Origin: Kibdelosporangium sp. MJ126-NF4
GTDB lineage: Bacteria; Actinomycetota; Actinomycetes; Mycobacteriales; Pseudonocardiaceae
Direction: 5' to 3'
DNA: 64,000 nt
NCBI RefSeq assembly: GCF_000826545.1
Contig: NZ_CDME01000015.1
Location: forward strand, 994,047 to 1,058,046
The position numbers and the translations under genes are program-made. Positions 8,633 through 16,513 of this stretch are shown piece after piece. Under the pieces are notes generated by a model. That model was given only the letters and a program-made list of their open reading frames with translations. It had not been told where the DNA came from and did no database searches. Within the stretch, counting starts at the first letter, position 1, and every line of letters begins with the position of its first letter.

Positions 8633-9931
8633 CTACTGCTGCCGGAGCCAGGTCAGCGACTGGGCTCGGACAAGGTTGACCAGGTCACCTTGTTGCAGTC
8701 CGAAGTCCACCATGTGCAGGCCGGAGCTCGACGTCGGCGCCGAGGCGGGGAACCAGGTGGTACCTCCGGTGACCTGCACCCAGCTGGCGCTTCCGCTCGC
8801 GTCCTGCTGGTACCTGCACTGCCCCTGAACCTCCCCGGTGACACGCTTGAATCCGGTCGGATCGGTGGGCAGGCGGTAGTCTCCGAGCGAAGGGCGAAGC
8901 GTGCCCGCGGGATTCTGCGCAGTGCCGTTGAGCAGCTGTTTTGTCGGCAGGTACATGTCCAGGTTCTCCTTGCCGTCCCAAGGGTTCCCCTTGACCAACG
9001 CGGCCGGGTTGACACAGGCGATCTTGTGCCCGGCGGCGGTTGACCGGCTGAACATGCTGCGTGGCCCCGGCGGCTGGCCGTTGGGCGGGTTGTAGCTGGA
9101 GTAGTGCACCACGCAACCGGTCGGCATCGGGGTCGCCGGTGTCTGCCTCTCGCACACCGGGATGTACTGGAAGGTCGACGCCGGATCGGCGCCGCCGCCC
9201 GCCGGTTTGTCGAGCGGAACCTGGACGATGCCACCGGGCACGATCGCCGACACCAGGTGAGCCCGTACGTCGGGCTTGGTGTCGATGTGCTGCTGCATCA
9301 TCTTGGTCAAGTCGATACTGCCCTGCGAATGTCCGATCAGGACAACTCCGCGCCGCTTGCCCGTCGCCGGGTCGGTGTTGTAGTTGTCCCAGTAGTACTG
9401 CCAAGCCTGCACCACGTCACCCAGGCCGGTGGCCATGTCGGTGCCGGGCTTGAACAGTTCGGACAGCGAGGCCTGGCGGTAGAGCGGCACGAACATCCGG
9501 CAGGCGCCGGTGAACCGGGCCACCTGTTCGAGGGTGACAGCCATGTGCTGTTCCATCACCACCGGCGGCACGGAGCCCACCCGCGGGTTCGGGTTCGGCA
9601 CCTGGTCGACCGTGGGATAGGCGTAGAAACAGTCCACAGTGGATGATTTTGGCGGCGCGAACGGCTCGACGGTGTTCGCATGGGTGGCGTCCAGCGTCTC
9701 GGTGAGACCGTTCGGGTAGCTCATCCGGAACCGCCCGTCGGGATGGACGGTCTGCGGATCACCGGACTGGTTCTGGTTGCAGGGGTTGGCAGCGAGTCCC
9801 GGCCTGCACAACCACACCGGGCTGGCGAGCGGAGACGTTGCGGGAGCGGGCATCGCCGTCGCTCCTGGCGCGACCGAACCGATCAGCGCCAGTGGCAGGA
9901 CTGCGGACAAAATTGGTTTATACCATTTCAT
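8633..9931 (-). CDS. secreted DUF3089 lipase-like alpha/beta hydrolase
   Basis: A 432-residue exported protein. The start at 9931 gives a clear signal peptide (MKWYKP, hydrophobic core, then GATAMPAP as a likely cleavage region). The mature part has CFYAYPTVDQ and the nucleophile elbow LIGHSQGS with Ser202, typical of the DUF3089 branch of alpha/beta hydrolases. Several Cys residues may form disulphides, consistent with secretion. An in-frame upstream ATG at 9979 would put a polar extension before the signal, so it is disfavoured. The gene stands alone, with 181 bases to the next gene and no strong operon partner. An esterase or lipase activity is likely; the substrate is unknown. Confidence 0.82.
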   Translation of the reverse strand: MKWYKPILSAVLPLALIGSVAPGATAMPAPATSPLASPVWLCRPGLAANPCNQNQSGDPQTVHPDGRFRMSYPNGLTETLDATHANTVEPFAPPKSSTVDCFYAYPTVDQVPNPNPRVGSVPPVVMEQHMAVTLEQVARFTGACRMFVPLYRQASLSELFKPGTDMATGLGDVVQAWQYYWDNYNTDPATGKRRGVVLIGHSQGSIDLTKMMQQHIDTKPDVRAHLVSAIVPGGIVQVPLDKPAGGGADPASTFQYIPVCERQTPATPMPTGCVVHYSSYNPPNGQPPGPRSMFSRSTAAGHKIACVNPAALVKGNPWDGKENLDMYLPTKQLLNGTAQNPAGTLRPSLGDYRLPTDPTGFKRVTGEVQGQCRYQQDASGSASWVQVTGGTTWFPASAPTSSSGLHMVDFGLQQGDLVNLVRAQSLTWLRQQ

Positions 9932-10112
9932 AAACCCGGAGTGTGACACGAAACATCGCACACGGTAAGGGGTTGTCACCGAGTGACATGGTATATCGCC
10001 CGGCGTTCAGTCCCTCGGCCCACACCTCACCGCGATTCGGAGTACGGGCTGCTGATCCGTAGGACGTTGCGATCGCTCCACGTTGCACGGACCGCAGCGC
10101 TGCCGAACAGTC

Positions 10113-10691
10113 CTAAACGGACTCGGAAACCACCACGGCGACGGTGTCCGGCTCGAGCGCCTGGAACGTGTGCGGGACGTCCGCCGGATAGCCGACATAG
10201 TCTCCGGGACCGATCTCCACGGGGTTGCCCTGCACACCGGCGAGCGCACGGCCCGCGCTCAGCACGATGTGCTCGTAGGTACCCGCCCGGTGCGGAGCGG
10301 AGTCGTGCGCCGCGCCCGGCTGCGCGGTGACGATGTAGAGATCGCGGCGGGCGTTCGGCGGGCAGGCCGACAGGACCTTGGCGATGTAGCTCGAGTGTTC
10401 GGCGGCGATGACCGGGCCTTCGCCCGCCCTGATCACGTGCACCTTCGGCTCCGGAGGCTCGACCAGTTGCGCGAAGGTCACGTCCAGTGCCACGCACAGC
10501 GCCCACAGCGTTTCCACACTGGGATTCCCGGTTCCCGACTCCAACTGCGACAGTGTCGACTTGGCCACTCCCGCCCGGCGGGCCAACTCCGCGAGGGACA
10601 GGCCGACGCGGCGGCGTTCCCGTTGCAAGGACGTCGCGATCACTGAGATCACCGAGAGTTGCGCTGGGTGCTGCGCCATCGTTCGCTCCAT
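10113..10691 (-). CDS. XRE-family regulator with C-terminal cupin domain
   Basis: A 192-residue transcription factor. The N-terminal helix-turn-helix is LSLAELARRAGVAKSTLSQ (about residues 30-50), and the C-terminal half is a cupin barrel with HRAGTYEHIVL and DYVGYPADVPHTFQ carrying likely metal-binding His/Glu residues. Such regulators sense a small molecule in the cupin pocket. Start is ATG 10691 or ATG 10679, four codons apart. It is divergent from azlCD, 55 bases away, and probably controls those genes and itself. No upstream extension is needed: the reading frame stays open for far longer upstream, but that part runs antisense to azlCD and arsR. Confidence 0.85.
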   Translation of the reverse strand: MERTMAQHPAQLSVISVIATSLQRERRRVGLSLAELARRAGVAKSTLSQLESGTGNPSVETLWALCVALDVTFAQLVEPPEPKVHVIRAGEGPVIAAEHSSYIAKVLSACPPNARRDLYIVTAQPGAAHDSAPHRAGTYEHIVLSAGRALAGVQGNPVEIGPGDYVGYPADVPHTFQALEPDTVAVVVSESV

Positions 10692-10708
10692 CGGTACGTG
10701 CGTTCGCC

Positions 10709-10738
10709 TTGACAAACGATCGGTCGAGTGTTCAGCAT
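10709..10738 (+). promoter_or_regulatory. candidate azlC promoter in the divergent XRE-azlC gap
   Basis: TTGACA (10709-10714) is a perfect -35 hexamer; CAGCAT at 10733-10738 after 18 bases is a weak -10. The gap also holds several CGTTCG/AACGA-like half-sites in both orientations, which may be regulator sites. The -35 is seen directly; the rest is inference. Confidence 0.45.
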
Positions 10739-10746
10739 AGCGGTCG

Positions 10747-11442
10747 ATGCGTTCGTTATGGAGAACCCTGGATCGAGAACTGGCGCGGGACATCGCGCTG
10801 GTCTGCGTGGCCTGCGCTGTCGTCGGTGCGTCGTTCGGCGCCATCACCGTCAGCTCTGGCCTGCCCTTATGGCTGCCGACACTGATGTCGGTGGCGGTGT
10901 TCGCTGGTGCCTCCCAGTTCATGTTCGTGGCGATCATCGCCTCGGGTGGCAGCCTCGTCGCCGCGGTGCTCACCGGGCTGCTGGTCAACACCCGGCTGCT
11001 CCCACTCGGGTTCGCGGTGGGCGACGTGATCAGTGGGAACTGGCGGCAACGGCTGCTCGGCAGCCACATCACCACCGACGAGGTGGCCGCGTTCACGATG
11101 TCCCAACAGGATCCGGACAAGCGCCGGGCCGCCTTCTGGGGGTGCGGCCTCGGCCTGTTCGTCTGCTGGAACACCGGTGTCCTGCTCGGCGTGTTCGGCG
11201 GGACGGTCATCAGCGACACCAACGCCTTAGGCCTGGACGCCGCGTTCCCCGCCGTCCTGCTGGCACTGGTGCTGCCGTCGCTCAAGGACGGGCCGACGCG
11301 CCGCGCGGCCGCCGCTGGCGTGGTCATCGCGTTGGTCTCAGCGCCCTTCGTGGCCGCGGGCGTGCCTGTCCTGCTCGCGCTGGTCGGTGTGCTCGCCAGC
11401 CTGGGCGGCGACAAGCTGGCCGCGAAGAAGGTGGCCTCGTGA
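10747..11442 (+). CDS. azlC: AzlC-family branched-chain amino acid exporter, large subunit
   Basis: A 231-residue integral membrane protein with five or six hydrophobic segments. It carries features typical of AzlC/YgaZ: VFAGASQFMFVAI near residue 55, LLVNTRLLPLGFA, and a CWNTGVLLGVFGG stretch. With the small AzlD partner it would export branched-chain amino acids or analogues. ATG 10747 is chosen because it gives the conserved N-terminal helix. The stop overlaps the azlD start (ATGA-type, 1 base). The upstream divergent XRE-cupin gene is the likely regulator. The exact substrate is family-based inference. Confidence 0.88.
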   Translation: MRSLWRTLDRELARDIALVCVACAVVGASFGAITVSSGLPLWLPTLMSVAVFAGASQFMFVAIIASGGSLVAAVLTGLLVNTRLLPLGFAVGDVISGNWRQRLLGSHITTDEVAAFTMSQQDPDKRRAAFWGCGLGLFVCWNTGVLLGVFGGTVISDTNALGLDAAFPAVLLALVLPSLKDGPTRRAAAAGVVIALVSAPFVAAGVPVLLALVGVLASLGGDKLAAKKVAS

Positions 11443-11750
11443 TGCTCGTTCTCGGCGTGCTCGTGCTTGGCGCGGGCACGTTCGCCTTCCGGCTCGCCGG
11501 TCCGACGCTGCGGGCGCGGGTCGAGATCTCGCCTCGGGTCGAGAAGCTGATGCTGGTGAGCGTCGCCGTGCTGTTCGCGGCGCTCGTGGCCACCTCGTCG
11601 CTGATCGAGAACCAGGCGTTCGCCGGGTACGCGCGTCCCGCCGGTGTTCTCGTCGGCGGAGTACTGGCGTGGCGCAGGGCACCGTTCGTCGTGGTCGTCC
11701 TCGCCGCCGCCGGGACAGCGGCGCTGCTGCGGCTGATCGGGGTCCCCTGA
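11442..11750 (+). CDS. azlD: AzlD-family small subunit of the amino acid exporter
   Basis: A 102-residue, very hydrophobic protein with three to four membrane segments, the usual size of AzlD/YgaH. It contains the typical FAFRLAGPTLR stretch near the N-terminus and a basic loop before VEKLMLVSVAVL. ATG 11442 overlaps the azlC stop by one base; GTG at 11439 is in frame and also possible. Translational coupling with azlC and the fixed partnership of the two families make the assignment secure. It ends 26 bases before the palindrome at 11777. Confidence 0.85.
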   Translation: MLVLGVLVLGAGTFAFRLAGPTLRARVEISPRVEKLMLVSVAVLFAALVATSSLIENQAFAGYARPAGVLVGGVLAWRRAPFVVVVLAAAGTAALLRLIGVP

Positions 11751-11776
11751 CCGGCACCCCCTTGACTTGATCACAG

Positions 11777-11812
11777 ACTTGAAAGGACACTTTCGAAAGA
11801 GTCCTTTCAAGT
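11777..11812. promoter_or_regulatory. 36-base near-perfect palindrome upstream of arsR-type gene (operator, possibly hairpin)
   Basis: The sequence runs from ACTTGAAAGGAC through a central CTTTCGAAAG to TCCTTTCAAGT; only one symmetric pair breaks the dyad. It lies 27 bases after azlD and ends 9 bases before the regulator's start codon, between it and TTGACT at 11762-11767. The position fits an autoregulatory operator for the ArsR-type protein. It could also fold as an azlCD terminator, but there is no T-run after it. Confidence 0.7.
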
Positions 11813-11821
11813 GGGGGTGAG

Positions 11822-12409
11822 ATGACCGAACTGCCTGCGCGGATGCGAGTCCGCGACGCCGAACTGATGCGCGCGCTGGCCCATCCCCTGCGTGCGGAGC
11901 TGCTGAACCACCTGATGGCCGTCGGATCGCGCACAGCGAGCGAGTGCGCGACCGCGGTCGGCTCGACCGCGTCGAACTGCAGCTGGCACCTGCGGCAGTT
12001 GGCGAGCTGGGGACTGGTCGAACGCGTGGAGGGCGGCAACAGCCGCGACAAACCGTGGCGCGCCACGCAGGTCGGGCTCGACTTCGGTGGCTACAGCCCC
12101 GACCCGGCGACACAGACCGCGCAGATCGCCGTGCTGGGCGCGAACGTCGCGACCGACCAGATCCTCACCCAGCGTTTCGTCGACACGATCGACCTGCTGG
12201 AACCGGAATGGCGCGACACGACCGGCATGAACACGTACGCGCTGCGAGTCACCACGGCCGAACTCGAGGATCTCACCGCCGCCATCGACGCACTGGTCAG
12301 GCCATACGTGGCGACGATCAGGACGGACGCGCCGCCGGGCGCCCGACCGGTGCACGCGAGCTGGCGCGCGTTCCCACGCATCGAGGCGGACGGAAAACCA
12401 AGCTCGTGA
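11822..12409 (+). CDS. ArsR-family helix-turn-helix transcriptional regulator
   Basis: A 195-residue regulator with an N-terminal winged helix-turn-helix (LMRALAHPLRAELLNHL, then a recognition helix near NCSWHLRQLASWGLVERV). The C-terminal half is a helical ligand or dimerisation region without the Cys metal-binding motif of classical metal sensors. It starts at ATG 11822 after GGGGGTGAG. Its stop overlaps the GTG start of the MFS gene by 4 bases, so regulator and transporter form one transcript, probably a self-regulated efflux module acting through the palindrome at 11777-11812. The inducing compound is unknown. Confidence 0.85.
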   Translation: MTELPARMRVRDAELMRALAHPLRAELLNHLMAVGSRTASECATAVGSTASNCSWHLRQLASWGLVERVEGGNSRDKPWRATQVGLDFGGYSPDPATQTAQIAVLGANVATDQILTQRFVDTIDLLEPEWRDTTGMNTYALRVTTAELEDLTAAIDALVRPYVATIRTDAPPGARPVHASWRAFPRIEADGKPSS

Positions 12410-13644
12410 ACCGGGCGTTCGCCAGGCTGTGGGGCGCGAGTCTCTTCTCGGAGATCGCCGAGTGGATGCTGCAGATCGCGTTGCCGGTGTACATCTACCG
12501 GGCCACGGGGTCGGCGGGCTCGACAGCGCTGGCGATGGCCGCGGGTGTGCTGCCGATGATCCTGCTCAGCCCGGTGGCCGGGTTCGTCGCCGACCGGTGG
12601 GACCGGGGCCGGACGTTGTGGCTGGTGTGCGCGGGCCAGGCGCTGACCGCCGTGCCGCTGCTGTTGTCGAGCCAGGTGTGGCTCGTCTACGCGGTCATGG
12701 TGACGCAGTCGGCGGCGGCGACCTTGTTCGAGCCCACCAGGTCCGCCCTGATCCCGCAGATCGTCAGCCGTGGGAAGGTCGCCGCTGCCAACGGGTGGAT
12801 GGGGTTCAACAGCAGCGGCGCGCGGCTGCTCGGCAGTTCGGCTGGCGGGATCCTTCTCGCCACCGGCGGCCTGTCCACGGTGGTCCTCAGCTATCTCGGC
12901 GCGCTGGCGGTCGCAGCGACCCTGTTGGTACGGCGGTTCGACGTCGCCGACATACCTGTGGTGCGGGAGCCGATGTGGCGGGCGTGGCTCGACGGGCTGG
13001 CGGAGTTCCGCCGCGAGCGGCAGTTGCGGCTGGTCGGCGTGATGCTGGTGCTCGGCTCGGTGGCGCAGGGCATGTTCCTCGTGCTGTTCGTGGTCTTCGT
13101 GACCGGTCCCCTCGGCGGTGGCGAGGCTCAGGTCGGGCTTCTGCGTGGCGTTCAGGCAGTCGGTGGCCTGGTCGCCGGGGTGGTGATCGGAACGTCGATG
13201 CTGCGGCGCCTGGCCCCGCAGGCCATGTGCGGGCTCGGCGGGGCCGGTGTCGGCGTGCTGACGCTGGCGATCTGGAACATGCCCGGACTGACGACGAACT
13301 GGGCCGTCTACTTCGTACTCTTCGCGCTCGTCGGCGTGCCGAGCGTCTTCGTGATGTCGGGATCCCTGACGGTCCTGCAGACCGCGTGCGGCCCGGAGAA
13401 ATCCGGACGGATCCTGGCCACGGCCGTGGCGATGATGGCGCTGTGCCAGACCGTCGGCATGCTGGCGGCCGGTCCGTTGACCGACGCGTGGAGCCTGACA
13501 GTGGTGCTGAACCTCCACGCGACCATCATGATTGTCTCAGGGATGCCAGCGCTGCTAGGCCTTTGGTACGCGCGTCGAGCCGGGCGGCATCGTCGGGTGA
13601 CAACGTCCGCAGCGACAACGGTACCGGCTTGCCTCGATCGCTAG
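12406..13644 (+). CDS. major facilitator superfamily transporter
   Basis: A 412-residue MFS protein with about twelve hydrophobic segments. The typical motif A region is FVADRWDRGRTLW in the first loop, and its central loop lies near residue 200. It resembles the MFS_3/enterobactin-exporter-like group, which moves drugs or siderophores outward. GTG 12406 overlaps the ArsR stop by 4 bases. The C-terminus overlaps the converging short-chain dehydrogenase gene by 119 bases. The last ~25 residues are polar, so the overlap falls mostly in a tail outside the membrane. Substrate unknown. Confidence 0.85.
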   Translation: MNRAFARLWGASLFSEIAEWMLQIALPVYIYRATGSAGSTALAMAAGVLPMILLSPVAGFVADRWDRGRTLWLVCAGQALTAVPLLLSSQVWLVYAVMVTQSAAATLFEPTRSALIPQIVSRGKVAAANGWMGFNSSGARLLGSSAGGILLATGGLSTVVLSYLGALAVAATLLVRRFDVADIPVVREPMWRAWLDGLAEFRRERQLRLVGVMLVLGSVAQGMFLVLFVVFVTGPLGGGEAQVGLLRGVQAVGGLVAGVVIGTSMLRRLAPQAMCGLGGAGVGVLTLAIWNMPGLTTNWAVYFVLFALVGVPSVFVMSGSLTVLQTACGPEKSGRILATAVAMMALCQTVGMLAAGPLTDAWSLTVVLNLHATIMIVSGMPALLGLWYARRAGRHRRVTTSAATTVPACLDR

Positions 13645-14302
13645 CGGTCAACGGCTCCTCGGGCGGCTGGGAGATCCAGTCCACGATCGGTGCGACCGAT
13701 TCGGCAACAGGTCTGGCGAACGCCTTGGCCAGCAGCCTGACCACCGGCCCCTGCGGGCCGCTGCGGGTGAAACCCGGGTGGTACATCACATAGCGGGTCC
13801 GCCGTCGCTGCGCGGCGAAGGAAACACCGAGCAGGTCGTTGGCCCGCCCAGCCTGCAACTGCGCACGCACCACGCCGTATCTGCGTGTCAACTGCATGTC
13901 GTCCCACTGAACCCGACCGACCTTGGTGCCGACACCGGCCACGTTCACGACCACCGCGCGCGGGCTGGCTTCCAGTTGCGGCAACAGCAACTCCCCCAGC
14001 AGGTACCTGCTCAGGTAGTACAGCGCGAACGTGTACTCGACACCTTCCGCGTTCTCGACCCGTTTCTTCTGCAACCGGTTGGCGAACAACGCCAACGCGT
14101 CGACCGGTTCGGTGATCTCGCCCGCCACCCGGACCACCTCGGCGACCGACGACAGGTCGGCCCGCAGGAACCGGGCTCCGTCGACCGCCTTTGCCGGATC
14201 ACTGCCGATCACGATGACGCGGTCGCCGCGTGCGATCCGCTCCAGCGCCGTGGCACGACCCATTCCGTTCGTCCCACCGCTGATCACCACTGTTTTGGAC
14301 AC
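13526..14302 (-). CDS. short-chain dehydrogenase/reductase (SDR)
   Basis: A 258-residue Rossmann-fold oxidoreductase. The nucleotide-binding motif is SGGTNGMGRATA (about residues 8-19). FLRADLSSVAEV marks the adenine-binding region, and NVAGVGTK follows. The usual YxxxK motif is not obvious: the RYGVVRAQLQAGRAND segment has Tyr but no Lys four residues on, so catalysis may be altered. GTG 14302 is used because it gives MSKTVVISGG as the N-terminus. It is divergent from the HxlR gene (48 bases), a frequent arrangement for a redox-responsive regulator and its target. The 3' end overlaps the MFS gene. Confidence 0.8.
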   Translation of the reverse strand: MSKTVVISGGTNGMGRATALERIARGDRVIVIGSDPAKAVDGARFLRADLSSVAEVVRVAGEITEPVDALALFANRLQKKRVENAEGVEYTFALYYLSRYLLGELLLPQLEASPRAVVVNVAGVGTKVGRVQWDDMQLTRRYGVVRAQLQAGRANDLLGVSFAAQRRRTRYVMYHPGFTRSGPQGPVVRLLAKAFARPVAESVAPIVDWISQPPEEPLTASDRGKPVPLSLRTLSPDDAARLDARTKGLAALASLRQS

Positions 14303-14350
14303 GCGCCTATCGTGGGTGGCAGTGGCCAGCGAGTGGAAGAAGGCAGTTTC

Positions 14351-14740
14351 ATGTCCGGTACGAACACAGATGTGCCTGCCGTGCTCGCACACGAGCTGCC
14401 AAACCCGGTGCCGCAGGACGAACTGGCCGTGTGCCCGGTGAACGACCTGTTCCGGCGGATCGGTGACAAGTGGAGCATGCTGCTGGTGATCATGCTGGGC
14501 AAGCGGCCCTACCGGTACAACGAGTTACACCGGTCCGTCGACGGCATCAGTCAGCGGATGCTCACCCGCACCCTGCGCATGCTCGAGGACGACGGCCTGG
14601 TGCGGCGTGAGGTGTTCCCGAGCGTCCCGCCGAGCGTCGAGTACAGCCTCACCCCGCTGGGCGTGAGTCTGCTGGAACCGTTGTCGGCACTGGCCGAATG
14701 GGCCGTGCGGAACGCTACTTCCGCCGCTGCAGGAGAGTGA
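14351..14740 (+). CDS. HxlR-family transcriptional regulator
   Basis: A 129-residue winged-helix regulator. The family hallmark is a conserved Cys before NDLFRRIGDKWSMLLV, followed by LHRSVDGISQRMLTRTLRMLEDDGLV (recognition helix) and a YSLTPLG wing. ATG 14351 is preceded by GGAAGAAGG. HxlR proteins often sense aldehydes or reactive species through the N-terminal Cys (here in LAVCPVN). The divergent SDR gene is the likely target. The 3' end overlaps the converging DUF3618 gene by 26 bases. Confidence 0.88.
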   Translation: MSGTNTDVPAVLAHELPNPVPQDELAVCPVNDLFRRIGDKWSMLLVIMLGKRPYRYNELHRSVDGISQRMLTRTLRMLEDDGLVRREVFPSVPPSVEYSLTPLGVSLLEPLSALAEWAVRNATSAAAGE

Positions 14741-14912
14741 CCGCCAGCGACAGCGCGAACAACGCGATCGGCACCCGGTAGTACATCACCGTCTGCAGCA
14801 CGGGGCGAGCCCGTTGCCTGAGGTCCAACTTGTGCACGAGTTCGTCCACGGTCTCGCTGAGTTGCTGCCGCGTCAGCTCCACCTCGTGCTGCAACTCCTG
14901 ATGGGTGCTCAT
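14715..14912 (-). CDS. DUF3618 small membrane protein
   Basis: A 65-residue protein with a polar, helical N-terminus (QQLSETVDELVHKLDLRQRA) and one C-terminal membrane helix ending in LLQRRK. This is the exact plan of DUF3618 proteins, which are usually encoded beside a holin-like (DUF1469) membrane protein, as here. ATG overlaps the upstream holin-like gene by 4 bases. The function is not known; a role in envelope stress or cell-surface integrity has been suggested from context only. Confidence 0.82.
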   Translation of the reverse strand: MSTHQELQHEVELTRQQLSETVDELVHKLDLRQRARPVLQTVMYYRVPIALFALSLAVTLLQRRK

Positions 14913-15319
14913 ACGCCTGCGCCCTTCTGCTCATGGTGCGTCACGACCTGGATGTCGGCACGGACGCGCTCGCCCATGTCGTCGGGCACCGGCGGGATTC
15001 CCTTGCGCAGCTGTGACTTGCCGATCAGCGCGGCGATCCCGGCGAGCAGCAGCACGGCACCGCCGACGATCAGCGCGGCCAGCCATGGCGCGAGAACGGT
15101 GGCGAGCGCCAGCACAGCGCAGGCGAGCAGCAGCATGCCCCCGTAGAAGCCGAGTAGTCCGGCCGCACCGAACGCTCCGGTGCCGAACAGGGCTCGTTTT
15201 GTCTTGGACGTCATCTCCTGTGCGGCCAGTCGCGCCTCGGCCTTGACCAGCCTGCTGGTCTGCTCCGCGAGGTCACCGACCAGTGTGGCGACGGACCGCT
15301 CGTCATCGTGGCTGTTCAC
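14909..15319 (-). CDS. phage-holin-like membrane protein (DUF1469 / Holin-X type)
   Basis: A 136-residue protein. A helical cytosolic N-terminus (SVATLVGDLAEQTSRLVKAE) is followed by two long hydrophobic segments (about residues 48-105) and a charged tail. This matches the actinobacterial Holin-X/DUF1469 family, which in spite of its name is chromosomal and not tied to prophage. It overlaps the DUF3618 gene by 4 bases and follows selD by 50 bases on the same strand. No phage genes are nearby, so a lysis function is unlikely. Confidence 0.8.
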   Translation of the reverse strand: MNSHDDERSVATLVGDLAEQTSRLVKAEARLAAQEMTSKTKRALFGTGAFGAAGLLGFYGGMLLLACAVLALATVLAPWLAALIVGGAVLLLAGIAALIGKSQLRKGIPPVPDDMGERVRADIQVVTHHEQKGAGV

Positions 15320-15369
15320 CTTGGTCGGCTACCCAGCGGAGCCGTGCGAAAACATTCGGTACCGCAACG

Positions 15370-16347
15370 TCAGCGGACGACGACCGCGTGCGTGCCCGCC
15401 GGGACGAGTTCACCGATCACGGGCGCGCCGGGGATCGTCCCGGCCAGCAGCAGCCCGCCGGAGGTCTGGGCGTCGGCCAGCAGCAGCGCCTCGTCCTCGT
15501 CCACCGCGGACAGTTCCGCGTGTGGACGGACCCAGTCGAGGTTGCGTCGTGTGCCGCCGCTGACGTATCCGTCGCGCAGGGCCGCGCGGGCACCGTCGAG
15601 GTATGGCACCGCCGCCGCGTCGATCACCGCCGTGACTCCACTTGCCCTGGCGAGCTTGTAGGCGTGTCCGAGCAGACCGAACCCGGTGACGTCCGTGGCT
15701 GCCGTGATGCCCGCCGCCAGCGCCGCCTCGCAGGCGTCCCGGTTGAGGGTGGTCATCGTGTCCACGGCGTGCCGGGAGACCTCGCCGGTGGCCTTGTGCC
15801 GGGAGTTGAGCACACCGATGCCCAGCGGCTTGGTCAGCGACAGCGGCACACCGGCGGTCCCGGCGTCGTTGCGCAGCAACCGCGCTGGGTCGGCGATGCC
15901 GGTGACAGCCATGCCGTACTTGGGTTCCGGGTCGTCGACGCTGTGCCCTCCGGCGACATGGCACCCGGCGGCGGAGGCCACGTCAAGCCCGCCGCGCAGC
16001 ACCTCGTGGGCGAGGTCCATCGGCAGCACCTCACGGGGCCAGCACAGCAGGTTCAGCGCCACCACCGGCCGTCCGCCCATCGCGTAGACGTCGGACAACG
16101 CGTTCGCCGCGGCGATCCGGCCCCAGTCGTACGGGTCGTCGACGACCGGTGTGAAGAAGTCGGTGGTCGCGATCAGTGCCGTCGTGCCGTTGATTCGCAC
16201 GGCTGCCGCGTCGTCGCCGGTGTCGGTGCCAACCAGCAGGTCCGCGTCGCCGCGGCTGTGCAGGCCCGCGACGATCTGTTCGAGTTCGCCCGGCGGGATC
16301 TTGCACGCGCAGCCGCCGCCGTGCGCGTACTGGGTCAGCCTGGTCAT
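15370..16347 (-). CDS. selD: selenide, water dikinase
   Basis: A 325-residue SelD, which makes selenophosphate from selenide and ATP, the selenium donor for selenocysteine. The N-terminal active-site motif is GGCACK with Cys13 as the reactive residue (Cys replaces the Sec of some SelDs). The following VGTDTGDDAAAV and TTDFFTPVVDDP carry the metal-binding Asp residues, and GGHSVDD and TDVTGFGLLGH are family signatures. It reads away from tRNA-Sec and selAB, across a 53-base gap containing a perfect inverted repeat. Together with selA, selB and selC it completes the selenocysteine pathway in this window. Confidence 0.95.
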   Translation of the reverse strand: MTRLTQYAHGGGCACKIPPGELEQIVAGLHSRGDADLLVGTDTGDDAAAVRINGTTALIATTDFFTPVVDDPYDWGRIAAANALSDVYAMGGRPVVALNLLCWPREVLPMDLAHEVLRGGLDVASAAGCHVAGGHSVDDPEPKYGMAVTGIADPARLLRNDAGTAGVPLSLTKPLGIGVLNSRHKATGEVSRHAVDTMTTLNRDACEAALAAGITAATDVTGFGLLGHAYKLARASGVTAVIDAAAVPYLDGARAALRDGYVSGGTRRNLDWVRPHAELSAVDEDEALLLADAQTSGGLLLAGTIPGAPVIGELVPAGTHAVVVR

Positions 16348-16351
16348 GACT

Positions 16352-16387
16352 TCATCCTGCCGAGCACGCCCGGCGTTGGCAGGATGA
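16352..16387. promoter_or_regulatory. perfect 10-base inverted repeat in the selD-selC divergent gap
   Basis: TCATCCTGCC (16352-16361) and GGCAGGATGA (16378-16387) are exact reverse complements with 16 bases between. The repeat starts five bases outside the selD start codon and ends 13 bases before the tRNA-Sec gene. It could be an operator for a selenium-responsive regulator or a hairpin in the selD leader. No known regulator is identified. Confidence 0.55.
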
Positions 16388-16400
16388 GCGCATGGCCCAC

Positions 16401-16495
16401 GGAGGCGTATCCGGTCTGGTGACCGGCCCGGTCTTCAAAACCGTTGAGCGGCAGCACCTGTCGCTGGCGGGTTCGATTCCCGTCCGCCTCCGCCA
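16401..16495 (+). tRNA. selC: tRNA-Sec (anticodon UCA)
   Basis: A 95-base tRNA with encoded CCA. The 5' GGAGGCG pairs with CGCCTCC before the discriminator G. The D stem has six pairs (CCGGTC/GACCGG) closed by a four-base loop, the anticodon loop CTTCAAA carries UCA at 16435-16437, and the variable arm is very long (AGCGGCAG/CTGTCGCT). The T arm contains GGTTCGATTCC. A six-base-pair D stem, long extra arm and UCA anticodon are specific to selenocysteine tRNA. The gene ends 18 bases before selA, so the two are probably co-transcribed. Confidence 0.95.
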
Positions 16496-16513
16496 TCGCC
16501 AGGGTCCGCGGCC

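Noticed and set aside
10692..12113. N-terminal extension of the XRE-cupin regulator over azlCD and arsR
   Set aside because: The frame is open by chance; regulators of this family start at the helix-turn-helix, and the extension is antisense to three genes.
14909..15319. Prophage remnant suggested by the holin-like protein
   Set aside because: Holin-X/DUF1469 proteins are ordinary chromosomal proteins; no other phage gene is near.
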